Source: Streptomyces sp. WMMC940
GTDB taxonomy: Bacteria; Actinomycetota; Actinomycetes; Streptomycetales; Streptomycetaceae
Assembly: GCF_027460265.1 (NCBI RefSeq)
Contig: NZ_JAPZBC010000001.1
Coordinates: forward strand, 1,550,001 to 1,614,000
Direction: 5' to 3'
DNA: 64,000 nt
Position numbers and translations under genes: made by a program. The notes beneath the pieces were generated by a model that was given only the letters and a program-made list of their open reading frames with translations, had not been told where the DNA came from and searched no databases. Below, piece after piece: positions 27,421 through 37,206 of the stretch; the first letter of the stretch is position 1, and each line of letters starts with the position of its first letter.

Positions 27421-27456
27421 ACCCCCTATGTCATGCCATAGCGGGACATAGGGGGT
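27421..27456. promoter_or_regulatory. Inverted repeat upstream of the glycosyltransferase
   Basis: ACCCCCTATGTC at 27421-27432 is exactly complementary to 27445-27456, and an overlapping smaller repeat CTATG/CATAG (27426-27430, 27437-27441) can form instead. It is unusually A/T-containing for this genome and lies 10 bases from the GTG start. It may be an operator, or a terminator for the permease ending at 27541. Confidence 0.45.
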
Positions 27457-27540
27457 GGCGCGGGTGCGGCATGGCGGGGGACCTGAACCTGGTGCGCACG
27501 CCGTCCGGTACCGGCGGGCCCTCCGGCCGCTGCGCGCCGC

Positions 27541-29052
27541 CTAGTACTGGGCGTCCTTGCCCAGCCTGCTGAGGCGGCTGTGGGAGCGGCCGTACAGGTA
27601 GTAGACGACCACGCCGATCGCCATCCACACGGCGAACCGCAGCCAGGTCTCCGCCGGGAGGTTCAGCATCAGCCAGAGCGACGCCGCGATCGACAGGATG
27701 GGCAGCACCGGCACCCAAGGGGTCCGGAACGCGCGGTGCAGGTCCGGCCGGGTGCTGCGGAGGATGATGACGCCGAGGGCCACGATGACGAAGGCGAAGA
27801 GCGTGCCGATGTTCACCAGGGCGGCGAGTGCCTCGAGGCTGGTGAAGCCCGCGATGATCGCGATCACCACGCCGAGCACGATGGTCGCCCGGTGGGGCGT
27901 GCGGAACTTCGGGTGGGTGACGGAGAAGAAGCGCGGCAGCAGTCCGTCGCGGCTCATCGCGAAGAACACACGGGTCTGGCCCAGCAGCAGGATCATGCAG
28001 ACGGTGATGAGCCCCACGACCGCGCCGAGGCTGATGGCGCCGGCGAAGAAGGGCTGGTCGACCGCCTTGAAGGCGTCGGCGAGCGGTGCGGTCGCCGACA
28101 TCTCCGAGTAGTGCTGCATACCGGTGACGACGATGGTCACGGCCACGTACAGCAGGGTGCAGATGAGGAGGGAGCCCAGGATGCCGCGCGGCATGTCCCG
28201 CTGGGGATTCCTGGTCTCCTCGGCGGCGGTGGCGACGACGTCGAAACCGATGAAGGCGAAGAAGACGATGGCGGCCGCGGTGAAGATGCCCATCACGCCG
28301 AAGTTGGTGGGCTCGTAGCCGAACAGCACCTGCACCAGCGGCGCCGCGAGGCCGCCGCCCGTTTCCTGCGGCTGGGCCGGGGGGATGAAGGGCACGTAGT
28401 TGTCGGCCTTGATGAAGAAGGCGCCGGCGACGATGACCAGCAGCACCACGGTGACCTTGACGGCGACGACGATCGCGGTGATGCGGGCGGACAGCTTCAT
28501 GCCGATGACGAGTACGGCGGTCAGCGCCAGGATGAGCAGGAAGGCCAGCAGGTCGAAGTGGCCTCCCGCGTCGGGCCCGGAGAGCGCTGCGGGCATCTGC
28601 CAGCCCAGGTTGGTCTCCAGGAGGGCGCGTGCGTACCCGGACCAGCCGACCGCCACCACCGCCGTGCCGAGGGCGAACTCGAGGACCAGGTCCCACCCGA
28701 TGATCCAGGCGGGGAGTTCGCCGATCGAGGCGTACGAGAAGGTGTACGCCGAACCGGCCACCGGCACGGTGGACGCGAACTCGGCGTAGCAGAGCGCGGC
28801 GAGGGCGCAGACGACGCCGGCGGCGACGAACGACAGGGACGTGGCGGGCCCGGCGTTCTCCTTCGCGGCGATGCCCGTCAGGACGAAGATGCCCGTACCG
28901 ATGATGACACCGACACCGAAGACGGTGAGGTCCCAGGCGGAGAGCGACTTCTTGAGCGCGTGCTCCGGTTCCTCCGTGTCCCGGATCGACTGCTCGACCG
29001 TCTTGGTCCGGAACGCCCCGGCGCTCCTCGGGGGCTGCTGCTGTGTGCTCAC
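27541..29052 (-). CDS. APC-family cationic amino-acid permease
   Basis: A 503-residue membrane protein with about 13-14 hydrophobic helices. It begins with the APC signature LTVFGVGVIIGTGIFVLTGIAAK and contains YAEFASTVPVAGSAYTFSYASIGELPAWIIGWDL and the internal FIGFDVVATAAEETRNPQRDMPRGI, hallmarks of the CAT subfamily that takes up basic amino acids. The GTG start has GGAGG eight bases upstream. The gene stands alone; it is followed by dxs on the same strand side, with a weak stem-loop between their promoters. Confidence 0.88.
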   Translation of the reverse strand: MSTQQQPPRSAGAFRTKTVEQSIRDTEEPEHALKKSLSAWDLTVFGVGVIIGTGIFVLTGIAAKENAGPATSLSFVAAGVVCALAALCYAEFASTVPVAGSAYTFSYASIGELPAWIIGWDLVLEFALGTAVVAVGWSGYARALLETNLGWQMPAALSGPDAGGHFDLLAFLLILALTAVLVIGMKLSARITAIVVAVKVTVVLLVIVAGAFFIKADNYVPFIPPAQPQETGGGLAAPLVQVLFGYEPTNFGVMGIFTAAAIVFFAFIGFDVVATAAEETRNPQRDMPRGILGSLLICTLLYVAVTIVVTGMQHYSEMSATAPLADAFKAVDQPFFAGAISLGAVVGLITVCMILLLGQTRVFFAMSRDGLLPRFFSVTHPKFRTPHRATIVLGVVIAIIAGFTSLEALAALVNIGTLFAFVIVALGVIILRSTRPDLHRAFRTPWVPVLPILSIAASLWLMLNLPAETWLRFAVWMAIGVVVYYLYGRSHSRLSRLGKDAQY

Positions 29053-29142
29053 CGGCGTACCTCCGTACCCATGGCCGTATGGCCATGATCGAGAGGGGTG
29101 CGGGACCTCGCCCGCCCACGGAGTGCGTTTCACACGAAAGGA

Positions 29143-29175
29143 CCGGTCGGAAACCTCCTGCGGTACTCCGACCGG
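29143..29175. terminator. Short stem-loop in the dxs-permease interval
   Basis: CCGGTCGGA pairs with TCCGACCGG around a 15-base loop, about 50 bases after the dxs stop (minus strand). Confidence 0.45.
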
Positions 29176-29222
29176 CCCAATCCGTCTCCGTCCGCCGGGT
29201 GCGCGCCGGGCGGCCCGCCCGC

Positions 29223-31178
29223 TCAGTCCCGCGCCGGCTCGGCGGTCCTGCTGGGCTCGTCGTCGAGCCTGCCGTCCAGCTTGGCGACGAGGCCGGTGAC
29301 CTGGCGGGCGATGTCCGGGGCGGTCAGCCCGATCTCCGCCATGACCTCCTTGCGGGAGGCGTGGTCGAGGAAGCGCGGCGGGATGCCGAAGTCGCGCAGC
29401 GGCAGGTCCACTCCGGCGTCGCGCAGTGCCTGGGACACGGCGGCGCCGACACCGCCGACACGGCCGTTGTCCTCGACGGTGACGACGACCCGGTGCCGTT
29501 CGGCGAGCGGGGCGAGGGCCTCGTCGACCGGCTTGACCCAGCGGGGGTCGACGACGGTGGTGGAGATGCCCTGCTTGTCGAGGAGGTCGGCGATCTCCAG
29601 GCACATCGGCGCCAGGGCGCCGACGGAGACGAGGAGGACGTCGGGCCTGGGGGTACCTCCCGTGCCCGAGGGGCCATGGGGGGCGGTGCCCGGCTCGCGC
29701 AGGACGTCCATGCCGCCGACGCGGCCGACTGCCGGGACTGTGGGGCCGACCACGCCCTTGGAGTAACGGACCACGGTCGGCGCGTCCTCGACCTCGACGG
29801 CCTCGCGGAGCTGGGCGCGCAACTGCTCGGCGTCGCGCGGGGCGGCCATCCGCAGGGTCGGGACGACCTGGAGGATCGACATGTCCCACATGCCGTTGTG
29901 GGAGGCGCCGTCGTCGCCGGTGACGCCTGCGCGGTCCAGCACGAACGTCACACCGCACTTGTGCAGGGCGACGTCCATCAGCACCTGGTCGAAGGCGCGG
30001 TTGAGGAAGGTGGCGTAGACGGCGAAGACCGGGTGGAGCCCGCCGGTGGCGAGACCGGCGGCGGAGGTCGCGGCGTGCTGCTCGGCGATACCGACGTCGA
30101 ACACACGCTCGGGGAAGGTGTCTGCGAACTGCTTCAGGCCGACGGGCTGGAGCATCGCCGCGGTGATGGCGACGACGTCCTCGCGCTCCCGGCCGAGCTT
30201 GACCATCTCGTCGCCGAAGACGGACGTCCAGCTGGCCGCCGCGGCCTTCACCGGCAGGCCGGTGTCGGGGTGGATCGGGCCGATCCCGTGGAAGCGGTCC
30301 GCCTCGTCCTGCTCCGCGTGCTGGTAGCCGCGGCCCTTCTCGGTGAGGCAGTGCACGATGACCGGGCCGCCGAACCGCTTGGCGCGGGTCAGCGCGGACT
30401 CCAGGGCCTCGATGTCGTGGCCGTCGATGGGGCCGACGTACTTCAGCCCGAGGTCCTCGAACATCCCCTGCGGGGCGATGAAGTCCTTCAGGCCCTTCTT
30501 GGCGCCGTGCAGGGTCTCGTAGAGCGGCTTCCCGACGACGGGGGTGCGCTCCAGGATGTCCTTGCCGCGGGCGAGGAACCGCTCGTAGCCGTCGGTGGTG
30601 CGCAGGGTGGCCAGGTGATTGGCGAGGCCGCCGATCGTCGGGGAGTAGGAGCGCTCGTTGTCGTTGACGACGATGACGAGGGGGCGGTCCTTGGCGTCCG
30701 CGATGTTGTTCAGCGCCTCCCAGGCCATACCGCCGGTGAGGGCCCCGTCACCGATGACCGCGACGACGTGGTCGTCCTTCTTCAGCACCTCGTTGGCCTT
30801 GGCGAGGCCGTCCGCCCAGCCGAGGACCGTCGAGGCGTGCGAGTTCTCGATGACGTCGTGCTCGGACTCGGCACGCGACGGGTAGCCGGACAGGCCCCCC
30901 TTGGCCCGGAGCCGGGAGAAGTCCTGGCGACCGGTCAGCAGCTTGTGGACGTAGCTCTGGTGACCGGTGTCGAAGAGGACCTTGTCGTTCGGTGAGTCGA
31001 AGACGCGGTGCAGGGCGATGGTCAGCTCGACCACGCCGAGGTTGGGACCGAGGTGTCCGCCGGTCTTCGAGACCGCGTCCACGAGGAAGGTGCGGATCTC
31101 TGCGGCCAGCTGGTCGAGCTGCTCCGGGCCGAGTCGGTCCAGATCGCGCGGTCCCCTGATACGGGTAAGCAATGCCAC
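29223..31178 (-). CDS. dxs: 1-Deoxy-D-xylulose-5-phosphate synthase
   Basis: A 651-residue thiamine-diphosphate enzyme, the first step of the non-mevalonate isoprenoid pathway (pyruvate plus glyceraldehyde-3-phosphate). The ThDP motif runs from [18 protein letters not shown] to [15 protein letters not shown]. Other hallmarks are [13 protein letters not shown], the transketolase-like central [11 protein letters not shown], and the C-terminal domain [12 protein letters not shown]. The GTG start has AAGGAGG five bases upstream. A Gly/Pro-rich insert around residues 488-505 lies between domains and is probably a flexible loop. Confidence 0.95.
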   Translation of the reverse strand: MALLTRIRGPRDLDRLGPEQLDQLAAEIRTFLVDAVSKTGGHLGPNLGVVELTIALHRVFDSPNDKVLFDTGHQSYVHKLLTGRQDFSRLRAKGGLSGYPSRAESEHDVIENSHASTVLGWADGLAKANEVLKKDDHVVAVIGDGALTGGMAWEALNNIADAKDRPLVIVVNDNERSYSPTIGGLANHLATLRTTDGYERFLARGKDILERTPVVGKPLYETLHGAKKGLKDFIAPQGMFEDLGLKYVGPIDGHDIEALESALTRAKRFGGPVIVHCLTEKGRGYQHAEQDEADRFHGIGPIHPDTGLPVKAAAASWTSVFGDEMVKLGREREDVVAITAAMLQPVGLKQFADTFPERVFDVGIAEQHAATSAAGLATGGLHPVFAVYATFLNRAFDQVLMDVALHKCGVTFVLDRAGVTGDDGASHNGMWDMSILQVVPTLRMAAPRDAEQLRAQLREAVEVEDAPTVVRYSKGVVGPTVPAVGRVGGMDVLREPGTAPHGPSGTGGTPRPDVLLVSVGALAPMCLEIADLLDKQGISTTVVDPRWVKPVDEALAPLAERHRVVVTVEDNGRVGGVGAAVSQALRDAGVDLPLRDFGIPPRFLDHASRKEVMAEIGLTAPDIARQVTGLVAKLDGRLDDEPSRTAEPARD

Positions 31179-31334
31179 CCGTGCCTCCTTGCGTTTGAGC
31201 TGGTCGAGCTTGCCGATCTGCCGAGTCTAATGTTCCGCTCCCGGCCGCTGTCATCGGGCGGTGCGTTCCGCGTCACGCCATCGGAGGACACCGAGGTCCA
31301 TCCGGGACGGGCCGCGGCCCCCCGGGGGAACACG

Positions 31335-31374
31335 CAGCAGTGCCCGGCGCCGGTTCCGGCGCCGGGCACTGCTG
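31335..31374. terminator. Hairpin after xylH
   Basis: Nineteen-base perfect arms (31335-31353 and 31356-31374) directly downstream of the xylH stop on the minus strand. Confidence 0.8.
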
Positions 31375-31384
31375 GCGGTGGCCG

Positions 31385-32680
31385 CTACGCGCGGCCGGCG
31401 GTCTTCTGCGTCTTGCGCGTGACCGAGTCGATGACGACGGTGGCGAGGAGCACACCACCGGTGATCATGAACTGGATCGGGGTGGCGATGCCCTCCAGCG
31501 CCAGACCGTACTGGATGGAGACGATCACCATGACGCCGAGCAGCGCGTTCCAGGTGCGACCGCGGCCGCCGAAGAGGCTGGTGCCGCCGATGACGGCCGC
31601 CGCGATGACGTTCATCAGCAGCTCACCGGCGCCGGCGCTCTGGTTGGCGGCGGCGATCTTGGAGGCCCAGAACAGGCCGCCGACGGCCGCGAAGGTGCCG
31701 GCGATGGCGAAGACCGAGATCCGGACCGCGGTGACGTTGATGCCCGCGCGGCGGGACGCCTCGACGCTGCCGCCGAGCGCGAAGATCTTCCGGCCGTAGG
31801 CGGTGCGCCGCAGGACGAAGTCGGTGATCACCAGGACCACGAGGAACAGCACCAGCGCCAGGGGCAGGCCCTTGTACTGGTTGAGCATGTACGCGGCGCC
31901 GAAGGACACGACGGCGAGCAGGACCGTGCGGAACACGATGTCGCCGAGCGGCCGGGACGGGATGCCGGCCGCGTCACGGCGGCGGCTGTCGAGGAACGCG
32001 GAGAGGAAGAACAGGGCCACGGCCAGCCCGGCGAGACCGTAGGCCGCCGCCACGTCGGAGAAGTAGTACGTGGTCAGCTTGGCGACGACGCCGTCGCCGT
32101 CCAGGTTGATCGTGCCCTGGGAGCCGAGGAGCTGGAGCATGAAGCCCTGCCAGAACAGCAGGCCCGCCAGCGTGACGGCGAAGGCGGGCGCGCCGATCCG
32201 GGCGAAGAAGAAGCCGTGGAGGGCTCCGATGACCGCTCCACCGGCGATCGCGACCACCAGGGCCAGCCACTCGTTCATCCCGTTCGTGACGCTGAGGACG
32301 GCCACGATCGCGCCCGAGACGCCACTGACCGCGCCGACGGACAGGTCGATCTCGCCGAGCAGCAGCACGAAGATGATGCCGACGGCCATCATGCCGGTGG
32401 CGACCATCGTGACCGCGATGTTGCTGAGGTTCTGCGCCGAGAGGAACTGCGAGTTCAGGCTCTGGAAGATCGCGCAGATCAGGATCAGGCCGATGACGAC
32501 CGGGATGGAGCCCAGGTCACCGGCGTGCAGCTTGCGCTTGAACTCCGCGATGTAGCCGCCGAAGCCCTGCTCGCGCACGAGGAGGCGGGGGTCGACCGCG
32601 GTGACCGCGTCGTGGGCGGCGTCCGGGTTGACCACCCGGTGGCGGCCGCCGGCGGGTGCCGGAGTCTTTTCGATGCTCAC
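31385..32680 (-). CDS. xylH: Xylose ABC transporter permease
   Basis: A 431-residue permease with about 12-13 hydrophobic segments, of the ribose/xylose (RbsC/XylH) type. Characteristic stretches are VTMVATGMMAVGIIFVLLLGEIDLSVGAVSG and IAAAVIGGTSLFGGRGRTWNALLGVMVI. The GTG start overlaps the xylG stop (GTGA), coupling translation. With XylG and XylF it forms a sugar importer; the neighbouring rok7B7 and gene order match the S. coelicolor xylFGH locus. Confidence 0.9.
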   Translation of the reverse strand: MSIEKTPAPAGGRHRVVNPDAAHDAVTAVDPRLLVREQGFGGYIAEFKRKLHAGDLGSIPVVIGLILICAIFQSLNSQFLSAQNLSNIAVTMVATGMMAVGIIFVLLLGEIDLSVGAVSGVSGAIVAVLSVTNGMNEWLALVVAIAGGAVIGALHGFFFARIGAPAFAVTLAGLLFWQGFMLQLLGSQGTINLDGDGVVAKLTTYYFSDVAAAYGLAGLAVALFFLSAFLDSRRRDAAGIPSRPLGDIVFRTVLLAVVSFGAAYMLNQYKGLPLALVLFLVVLVITDFVLRRTAYGRKIFALGGSVEASRRAGINVTAVRISVFAIAGTFAAVGGLFWASKIAAANQSAGAGELLMNVIAAAVIGGTSLFGGRGRTWNALLGVMVIVSIQYGLALEGIATPIQFMITGGVLLATVVIDSVTRKTQKTAGRA

Positions 32681-33465
32681 TTCTGCGCCTCCGAGGTGCG
32701 CGCCGCACGACGGGTCACGGCGTTGTCCGTGGCGCCGGTGATGGCGGAGATGATCTCTTCCTGCGAGGTGGACTTGACGTCGAAGACGCCGTTGTTCCGG
32801 CCGAGCCGGAGCACCGCCACCTTGTCCGCGACGGCCTTCACATCGGCCATGTTGTGGCTGATGAGGATGACCGCGTGGCCGCGTTCCCGCAGCCGCTCCA
32901 CCAGGTCGAGCACCTGCGCGGTCTGCTCGACGCCGAGCGCCGCGGTGGGCTCGTCGAGGATGACGAGCTTGGGCGCGCCGAGCATCGAGCGGGCGATGGC
33001 CACGGTCTGCCGCTGACCGCCCGAGAGCGAGGCGATCGGGATGCGGACGCTGGGGATGCGGATGGAGAGCGTGCTCAGCAGCTCCCGCGAGCGGCGCTCC
33101 ATCTCGACCTCGTCGAGGACGCCGCGCTTGCGGAGCTCCCGGCCGAGGTACAGGTTGCCGACGACGTCGATGTTGTCGCACAGCGCGAGGTCCTGGTAGA
33201 CGGTCGCGATGCCCAGGTTCTGGGCGTCGTGCGGCTTGCCGATCGACACGGACCTGCCTTCCCACTCGATGACGCCCTCATCGATGGGGTGCACGCCGGC
33301 GATCGTCTTGACCAGCGTGGACTTTCCGGCGCCGTTGTCGCCCACCAGGGCGACGACCTCACCGGCGTGGACCTCAAGCTCTACGTCGGTGAGCGCCTGA
33401 ACGGCACCGAACCGCTTGGAGACCCCGCGCAACGCCAACACGGGCGTAGCGGACACGTGAACCAT
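32677..33465 (-). CDS. xylG: Sugar ABC transporter ATPase, single-domain
   Basis: A 262-residue ATPase with Walker A GDNGAGKST, Q-loop YQDLALCDN, signature LSGGQRQ, Walker B LVILDEPTAA and the H-loop His in ISHN. It has one nucleotide-binding domain, whereas E. coli XylG has two, so it must work as a homodimer. The ATG at 33465 abuts its GGAG; a GTG nine bases after that site (33456) is a good alternative start. A hairpin separates it from xylF. Confidence 0.9.
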   Translation of the reverse strand: MVHVSATPVLALRGVSKRFGAVQALTDVELEVHAGEVVALVGDNGAGKSTLVKTIAGVHPIDEGVIEWEGRSVSIGKPHDAQNLGIATVYQDLALCDNIDVVGNLYLGRELRKRGVLDEVEMERRSRELLSTLSIRIPSVRIPIASLSGGQRQTVAIARSMLGAPKLVILDEPTAALGVEQTAQVLDLVERLRERGHAVILISHNMADVKAVADKVAVLRLGRNNGVFDVKSTSQEEIISAITGATDNAVTRRAARTSEAQK

Positions 33466-33549
33466 CTCCTTCGCCGCCTGACCGGCGGGATGCCGCGCCG
33501 GGAGGGGTGGCGCGGAGGTTGAGCAGAAGCGGGGAGAAGCGTTTCTGTC

Positions 33550-33597
33550 CGGTGCCCCGCCCCGGTAGCGGGGGCTGGAATGGGGCGGGGCACCGGC
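33550..33597. terminator. Stem-loop between xylF and xylG
   Basis: CCGGTGCCCCGCCCC at 33550-33564 pairs exactly with 33583-33597. Its position just after the binding-protein gene and before the ATPase gene suggests an attenuator or mRNA-stabilising element that gives more binding protein than transporter. Confidence 0.65.
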
Positions 33598-33632
33598 CAG
33601 GCTTCAGGGAGCGTCCCTCGGGGACGTGGTGC

Positions 33633-34745
33633 CTAGTTCAGGCCGATCGCGTCGCAGGCGGCCTTGAACTTCGGGGTGCAGATCTCGGCGGCGGTGTAGA
33701 CGCCGTCCTTGATGACCGAGTCCTTGATGTTGTCCTTGGTCAGCGAGACGACCGGGACGAGCACCGACGGGATGCCCTTGGCGGTCGGGCTGTCGACCTT
33801 GGACGTGGCGATCGCGTCCAGGCTCTGGCCCTTGGCGAGCGCGACGGCCATCTCGGCGGCCGCGGCGGCCTCCGGGGCGTACGGCTTGTAGACGCTCATG
33901 AACTGCTCACCCGCGACGATGCGCTGCACACCGGCGAGCTCGGCGTCCTGGCCGGTGACCGGCGGGAGCTTGTCGAAACCGCCGGCCTTCAGGGCGGTGA
34001 TGATGCCGCCCGCCATGCCGTCGTTCGCGGAGTAGACACCGACGATCTTGTCCTTGCCGAGGGCCGAGATCGCCGCCTCCATGTTGGCGTTGGCGTTCTC
34101 CGGCTTCCACTCCTTGGTGTCGTACTCCTTGCCGACGTTCACCTTGCCGTCGAGGACGCTGTGGGCGCCCTTCTTGAAGAGCGCGGCGTTCGGGTCGGTG
34201 ATGGAGCCGTTCATCATGACGATCTGGCCGCTCTTGGCCTTGTCGCCCAGTGCCTTGAGGAGGGCCTCGCCCTGGACCTTGCCGACCTCTTCGTTGTCGA
34301 AGGAGGTGTAGGCGTCGATGGGGCCCTCGGCGAGACGGTCGAAGGCGACGACCGGGATGCCGGCCTCCTTCGCCTTCTTCACGCCGCCCGCGATGGCCTT
34401 GGAGTCCACCGCGTCCACGATCAGCGCGTCGACCTTGTTGGTGATCATCGTGTCGACCTGCTGCGTCTGCAGCGTCGCGTCCTGCTTGGCGTTGGCGTAG
34501 ACGACCTTCGCCTTGCCGTTCGTCAGCTCGCTGATCTTCTTCTCGATGAGGGGCTTGTCGAACTTCTCGTAACGCGCGGTCTGGTTCTCGGGGAGCAGGA
34601 GACCGATGGTGAGGGCGTCACCCTTGGCGGCACCGGTCTTGGCGCCGTTCTCGCCGGACTCCTTGGCGCTGCCGCAGGCGGCGAGGGACACGGCCATCGC
34701 GGCGGCGCTCACTGCCACGGCGACGCGACGCATCTGCGTGTTCAT
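33633..34745 (-). CDS. xylF: Xylose-binding lipoprotein
   Basis: A 370-residue lipoprotein. The signal peptide ends in the lipobox VSLAACG (Cys24), so the protein is anchored outside the membrane. The rest matches periplasmic-binding proteins of the xylose/ribose type (IGLLLPENQTARYEKFDKPLI, ALIVDAVDSKAI, VVAFDRLAEGPIDAYTSFDNEEVG, GVYSANDGMAGGIITAL). The ATG has GGGAGG eight bases upstream. It leads the xylFGH operon, whose promoter region contains an inverted repeat. Confidence 0.9.
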   Translation of the reverse strand: MNTQMRRVAVAVSAAAMAVSLAACGSAKESGENGAKTGAAKGDALTIGLLLPENQTARYEKFDKPLIEKKISELTNGKAKVVYANAKQDATLQTQQVDTMITNKVDALIVDAVDSKAIAGGVKKAKEAGIPVVAFDRLAEGPIDAYTSFDNEEVGKVQGEALLKALGDKAKSGQIVMMNGSITDPNAALFKKGAHSVLDGKVNVGKEYDTKEWKPENANANMEAAISALGKDKIVGVYSANDGMAGGIITALKAGGFDKLPPVTGQDAELAGVQRIVAGEQFMSVYKPYAPEAAAAAEMAVALAKGQSLDAIATSKVDSPTAKGIPSVLVPVVSLTKDNIKDSVIKDGVYTAAEICTPKFKAACDAIGLN

Positions 34746-34835
34746 TCAGAAACCTCCCTGACGAGGCCGCGTCCTTGCGGCCGAGGTGGCTGGAAGTCAA
34801 CTCGGCCGCAACGCCAGCGTCAAGGAGTAAATCCT

Positions 34836-34864
34836 TAACGAGATGACAACGGTGCCATTCGTTA
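34836..34864. promoter_or_regulatory. TAACGA/TCGTTA inverted repeat upstream of xylF
   Basis: TAACGA (34836-34841) and TCGTTA (34859-34864) face each other 17 bases apart in the short gap between the rok gene's stop and xylF, in locally A/T-rich sequence. It is the best candidate for the operator of the adjacent ROK regulator, which controls xylFGH in S. coelicolor. Confidence 0.5.
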
Positions 34865-34865
34865 T

Positions 34866-36065
34866 CTAAGTGAAGGCAGGCGTCCCGGCCGGTACCGAGC
34901 TGTCCAGAAGTGTCGAATCACCCATTTCGCTGAGTACGAGGGCCAGTGCCCCCAGCACCTCGGCCCGGCTCCCCAGCGCCCCCGGAAGGACGGAGAGCCT
35001 GCGGGCGGCGCTGGGGATGGCGTAACGGGAGACGGACTCGCGGATCGGCCCGAGGACCAGCTCCCCGGCCTCCGCCAGACCGCCCCCGAGGACCACCCTG
35101 CTGGGGTTCAGCAGATTGCACAGGTTGGCCACGCCGCTGCCGATGTGCCGGCCGACGTCGGCGACGACCCGGCGGCAGCCCGGATCGCCCTCCCGCGCCA
35201 ACTGCACGACCCGTTCCATGGTCAGGTCCGGGCCGTGGCTCGGCCGGAGCAGCGGCAGCACGTAGCGGGCGGCCGCGAAGGTCTCGAGGCAGCCCCGGTT
35301 GCCGCAGCGGCAGACGGGTCCCGATTCGTCCAGTGTGATGTGCCCGATCTCCCCCGCGGTACCGCCGGGGCCCCGGTAGATCTGGCCCTCTATGACGAGT
35401 CCGGCGCCGACACCGCTGGCGACCTTGATGTAGGCCAGGTCCTTGACCCCGCGGCCGCTGCCCCAGACCAGCTCGCCCAGGGCTCCGAGGTTGGCGTCGT
35501 TGTCGACGTACACGGGCACGCCAAGCCGGCCGGAGAGCTCCTCGCTGGGATTGATGCCGCTCCAGCCCGGCAGGATGGCGGTGGAACCCAGCGTGCCGGT
35601 CTCCACGTCGATCGGCCCGGGCACGCCCAGACCCACTCCCACGATCTTGTCCTGGCCGATCCCGGTGGCCTCGATCAGCCGTTTGACCAGCTGTTCCGCC
35701 CGGTCGAAGCCCTGGGCGGAGGAGGCGTCCACGTCGAGCGGCTCGGACTCCTCGGCGAGGACCTGGTGGGCGAGGTTGCCGATGGCGACGCGCAGGTGGG
35801 TATGGCCGAAGTCGACGCCGACGACGATTCCGGCGTCCCCGCTGAGCGAGACGCTGCGGGCCCGGCGCCCGCCCGCGGAGGTGGGAGTGACCTCGACGGT
35901 CCCTCCGTCCTTCAGTTCGCGGACGATGTTGGAGACGGTGGCGGCGGACAGGCCCGTGCTCCTGGCGATCTCGGCCTGGGTGAGCGACCCGGCCAGCCGC
36001 ACGGCACGTACGACCCGCTCGAGATTGGCCCGATGCAGAGATGTCTGCGACCCCGGAGTCTCCAT
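34866..36065 (-). CDS. rok7B7: ROK-family transcriptional regulator (Rok7B7-like)
   Basis: A 399-residue regulator. The N-terminal winged HTH is LTQAEIARSTGLSAATVSNIVRELKDGG (about residues 30-58). The ROK sugar-kinase-like domain follows, with the DxGxT-type phosphate loop VVGVDFGHTHLRVAIG and the zinc signature CRCGNRGCLE. It lies between the xyl and ngc-like operons, all on one strand, which is the layout of SCO6008. There the protein represses xylFGH and influences carbon catabolite control and antibiotic production. I took the ATG at 36065; a GTG at 36077 is possible. Confidence 0.9.
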   Translation of the reverse strand: METPGSQTSLHRANLERVVRAVRLAGSLTQAEIARSTGLSAATVSNIVRELKDGGTVEVTPTSAGGRRARSVSLSGDAGIVVGVDFGHTHLRVAIGNLAHQVLAEESEPLDVDASSAQGFDRAEQLVKRLIEATGIGQDKIVGVGLGVPGPIDVETGTLGSTAILPGWSGINPSEELSGRLGVPVYVDNDANLGALGELVWGSGRGVKDLAYIKVASGVGAGLVIEGQIYRGPGGTAGEIGHITLDESGPVCRCGNRGCLETFAAARYVLPLLRPSHGPDLTMERVVQLAREGDPGCRRVVADVGRHIGSGVANLCNLLNPSRVVLGGGLAEAGELVLGPIRESVSRYAIPSAARRLSVLPGALGSRAEVLGALALVLSEMGDSTLLDSSVPAGTPAFT

Positions 36066-36278
36066 CGACTCACACACTCCCGCTCTTCACTCCAACATGT
36101 GAACTCTAAGGGGAGCCTTTCGGGCCGCTCCCGTCAAGACCTGAGCGAAAGCCCGGCACGCACCGCACCGCCCCCGGCGGCTGCCGGCGGGCGGTACGGG
36201 TGCGGTGGCGGGACGGTGTGCGCGGGGCGGCCGGGCGGTACGGCGGGGTGCGGCCGGGGTGTACGGGCGCGGCGGACG

Positions 36279-37205
36279 CTACTTCAGGGCACCCGCCGTG
36301 AGGCCCGCGACGACCTGGCGCTGGAAGACGACGTACGCGGCCAGCACCGGCAGCATCGCCATCACCAGGCCCGCGAACAGGCCCGACCAGTCCCCCTTGT
36401 ACCCCTGGCTGACGGCCAGCTGCACCAGGCCCTGGGACAGTACCTTGTTCTCCTGCTCGGTGTTCAGCACCGTCGGCAGCATGTACTGGTTCCACTGGCC
36501 CAGGAAGTTGAAGATCCCGACGCTGATCAGGCCGGGCTTGGCCATCGGCAGCATGACCTGGAAGAACGTCCGGGTGTGCGAGGCCCCGTCGATCAGCGCC
36601 GCCTCCGCCACCGAGGTCGGCAGCGTACGGAAGAAGGCGGTCAGGAAGAACACGGTGAACGGCAGCGAGTAGGCGATGTAGACCAGGATCAGGCCGTGGA
36701 GCGTGTTCAGGAGCTGGATGTTGTTCATGACGTAGAACAACGGGACCAGCGCGAGCATGATCGGGAAGCTCATCCCCCCGATGAAGAGGAAGTAGATGAA
36801 GCGGTTGCCCGGGAAGTCGAACCGGGCCAGGACGTAGGCCGCCATCGAGCCCAGCAGAAGGGTGCCCGCGAGGGAGCCGGCGACCACCAGGACGGTGTTC
36901 AGGAAGTAGTCGCTCATGTGCGCCTGGCCCCAGGCCCGGGACCAGTTCTCGAAGTGGAGGCGGTCCGGCAGCGACCACGGCGAGCTGAAGATCGCGTTGT
37001 CGTCCTTGAAGGACGTCATCACCGCCCACAGCAGCGGCATGACCACCATGAAGGCCCAGAGGACCAGCATGCCGTGCGAGAAGACGTTGAGGACCCTGCC
37101 TTCACCGCGCTTCCCCGCCTTCGGTCCCGTACCGGGCAGATCGGTCTTCACCACGTGCGGCAGCGGCTCCGCGGTGCCTGCGGGAGAGGTCTCGGTCGTC
37201 TTCAT
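36279..37205 (-). CDS. ngcG: Sugar ABC permease, NgcG-like
   Basis: A 308-residue permease of the MalG type with six main helices and the cytoplasmic EAA loop AEAALIDGASHTRTFFQVMLPMAKPGLIS. It starts 1 base after the stop of the partner permease. The order of binding protein, two permeases and no ATPase is typical of Streptomyces CUT1 transporters, which share the MsiK ATPase. Identification with NgcG (N-acetylglucosamine/chitobiose uptake) rests on the position beside rok7B7. Confidence 0.8.
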   Translation of the reverse strand: MKTTETSPAGTAEPLPHVVKTDLPGTGPKAGKRGEGRVLNVFSHGMLVLWAFMVVMPLLWAVMTSFKDDNAIFSSPWSLPDRLHFENWSRAWGQAHMSDYFLNTVLVVAGSLAGTLLLGSMAAYVLARFDFPGNRFIYFLFIGGMSFPIMLALVPLFYVMNNIQLLNTLHGLILVYIAYSLPFTVFFLTAFFRTLPTSVAEAALIDGASHTRTFFQVMLPMAKPGLISVGIFNFLGQWNQYMLPTVLNTEQENKVLSQGLVQLAVSQGYKGDWSGLFAGLVMAMLPVLAAYVVFQRQVVAGLTAGALK

Positions 37206-37206
37206 C

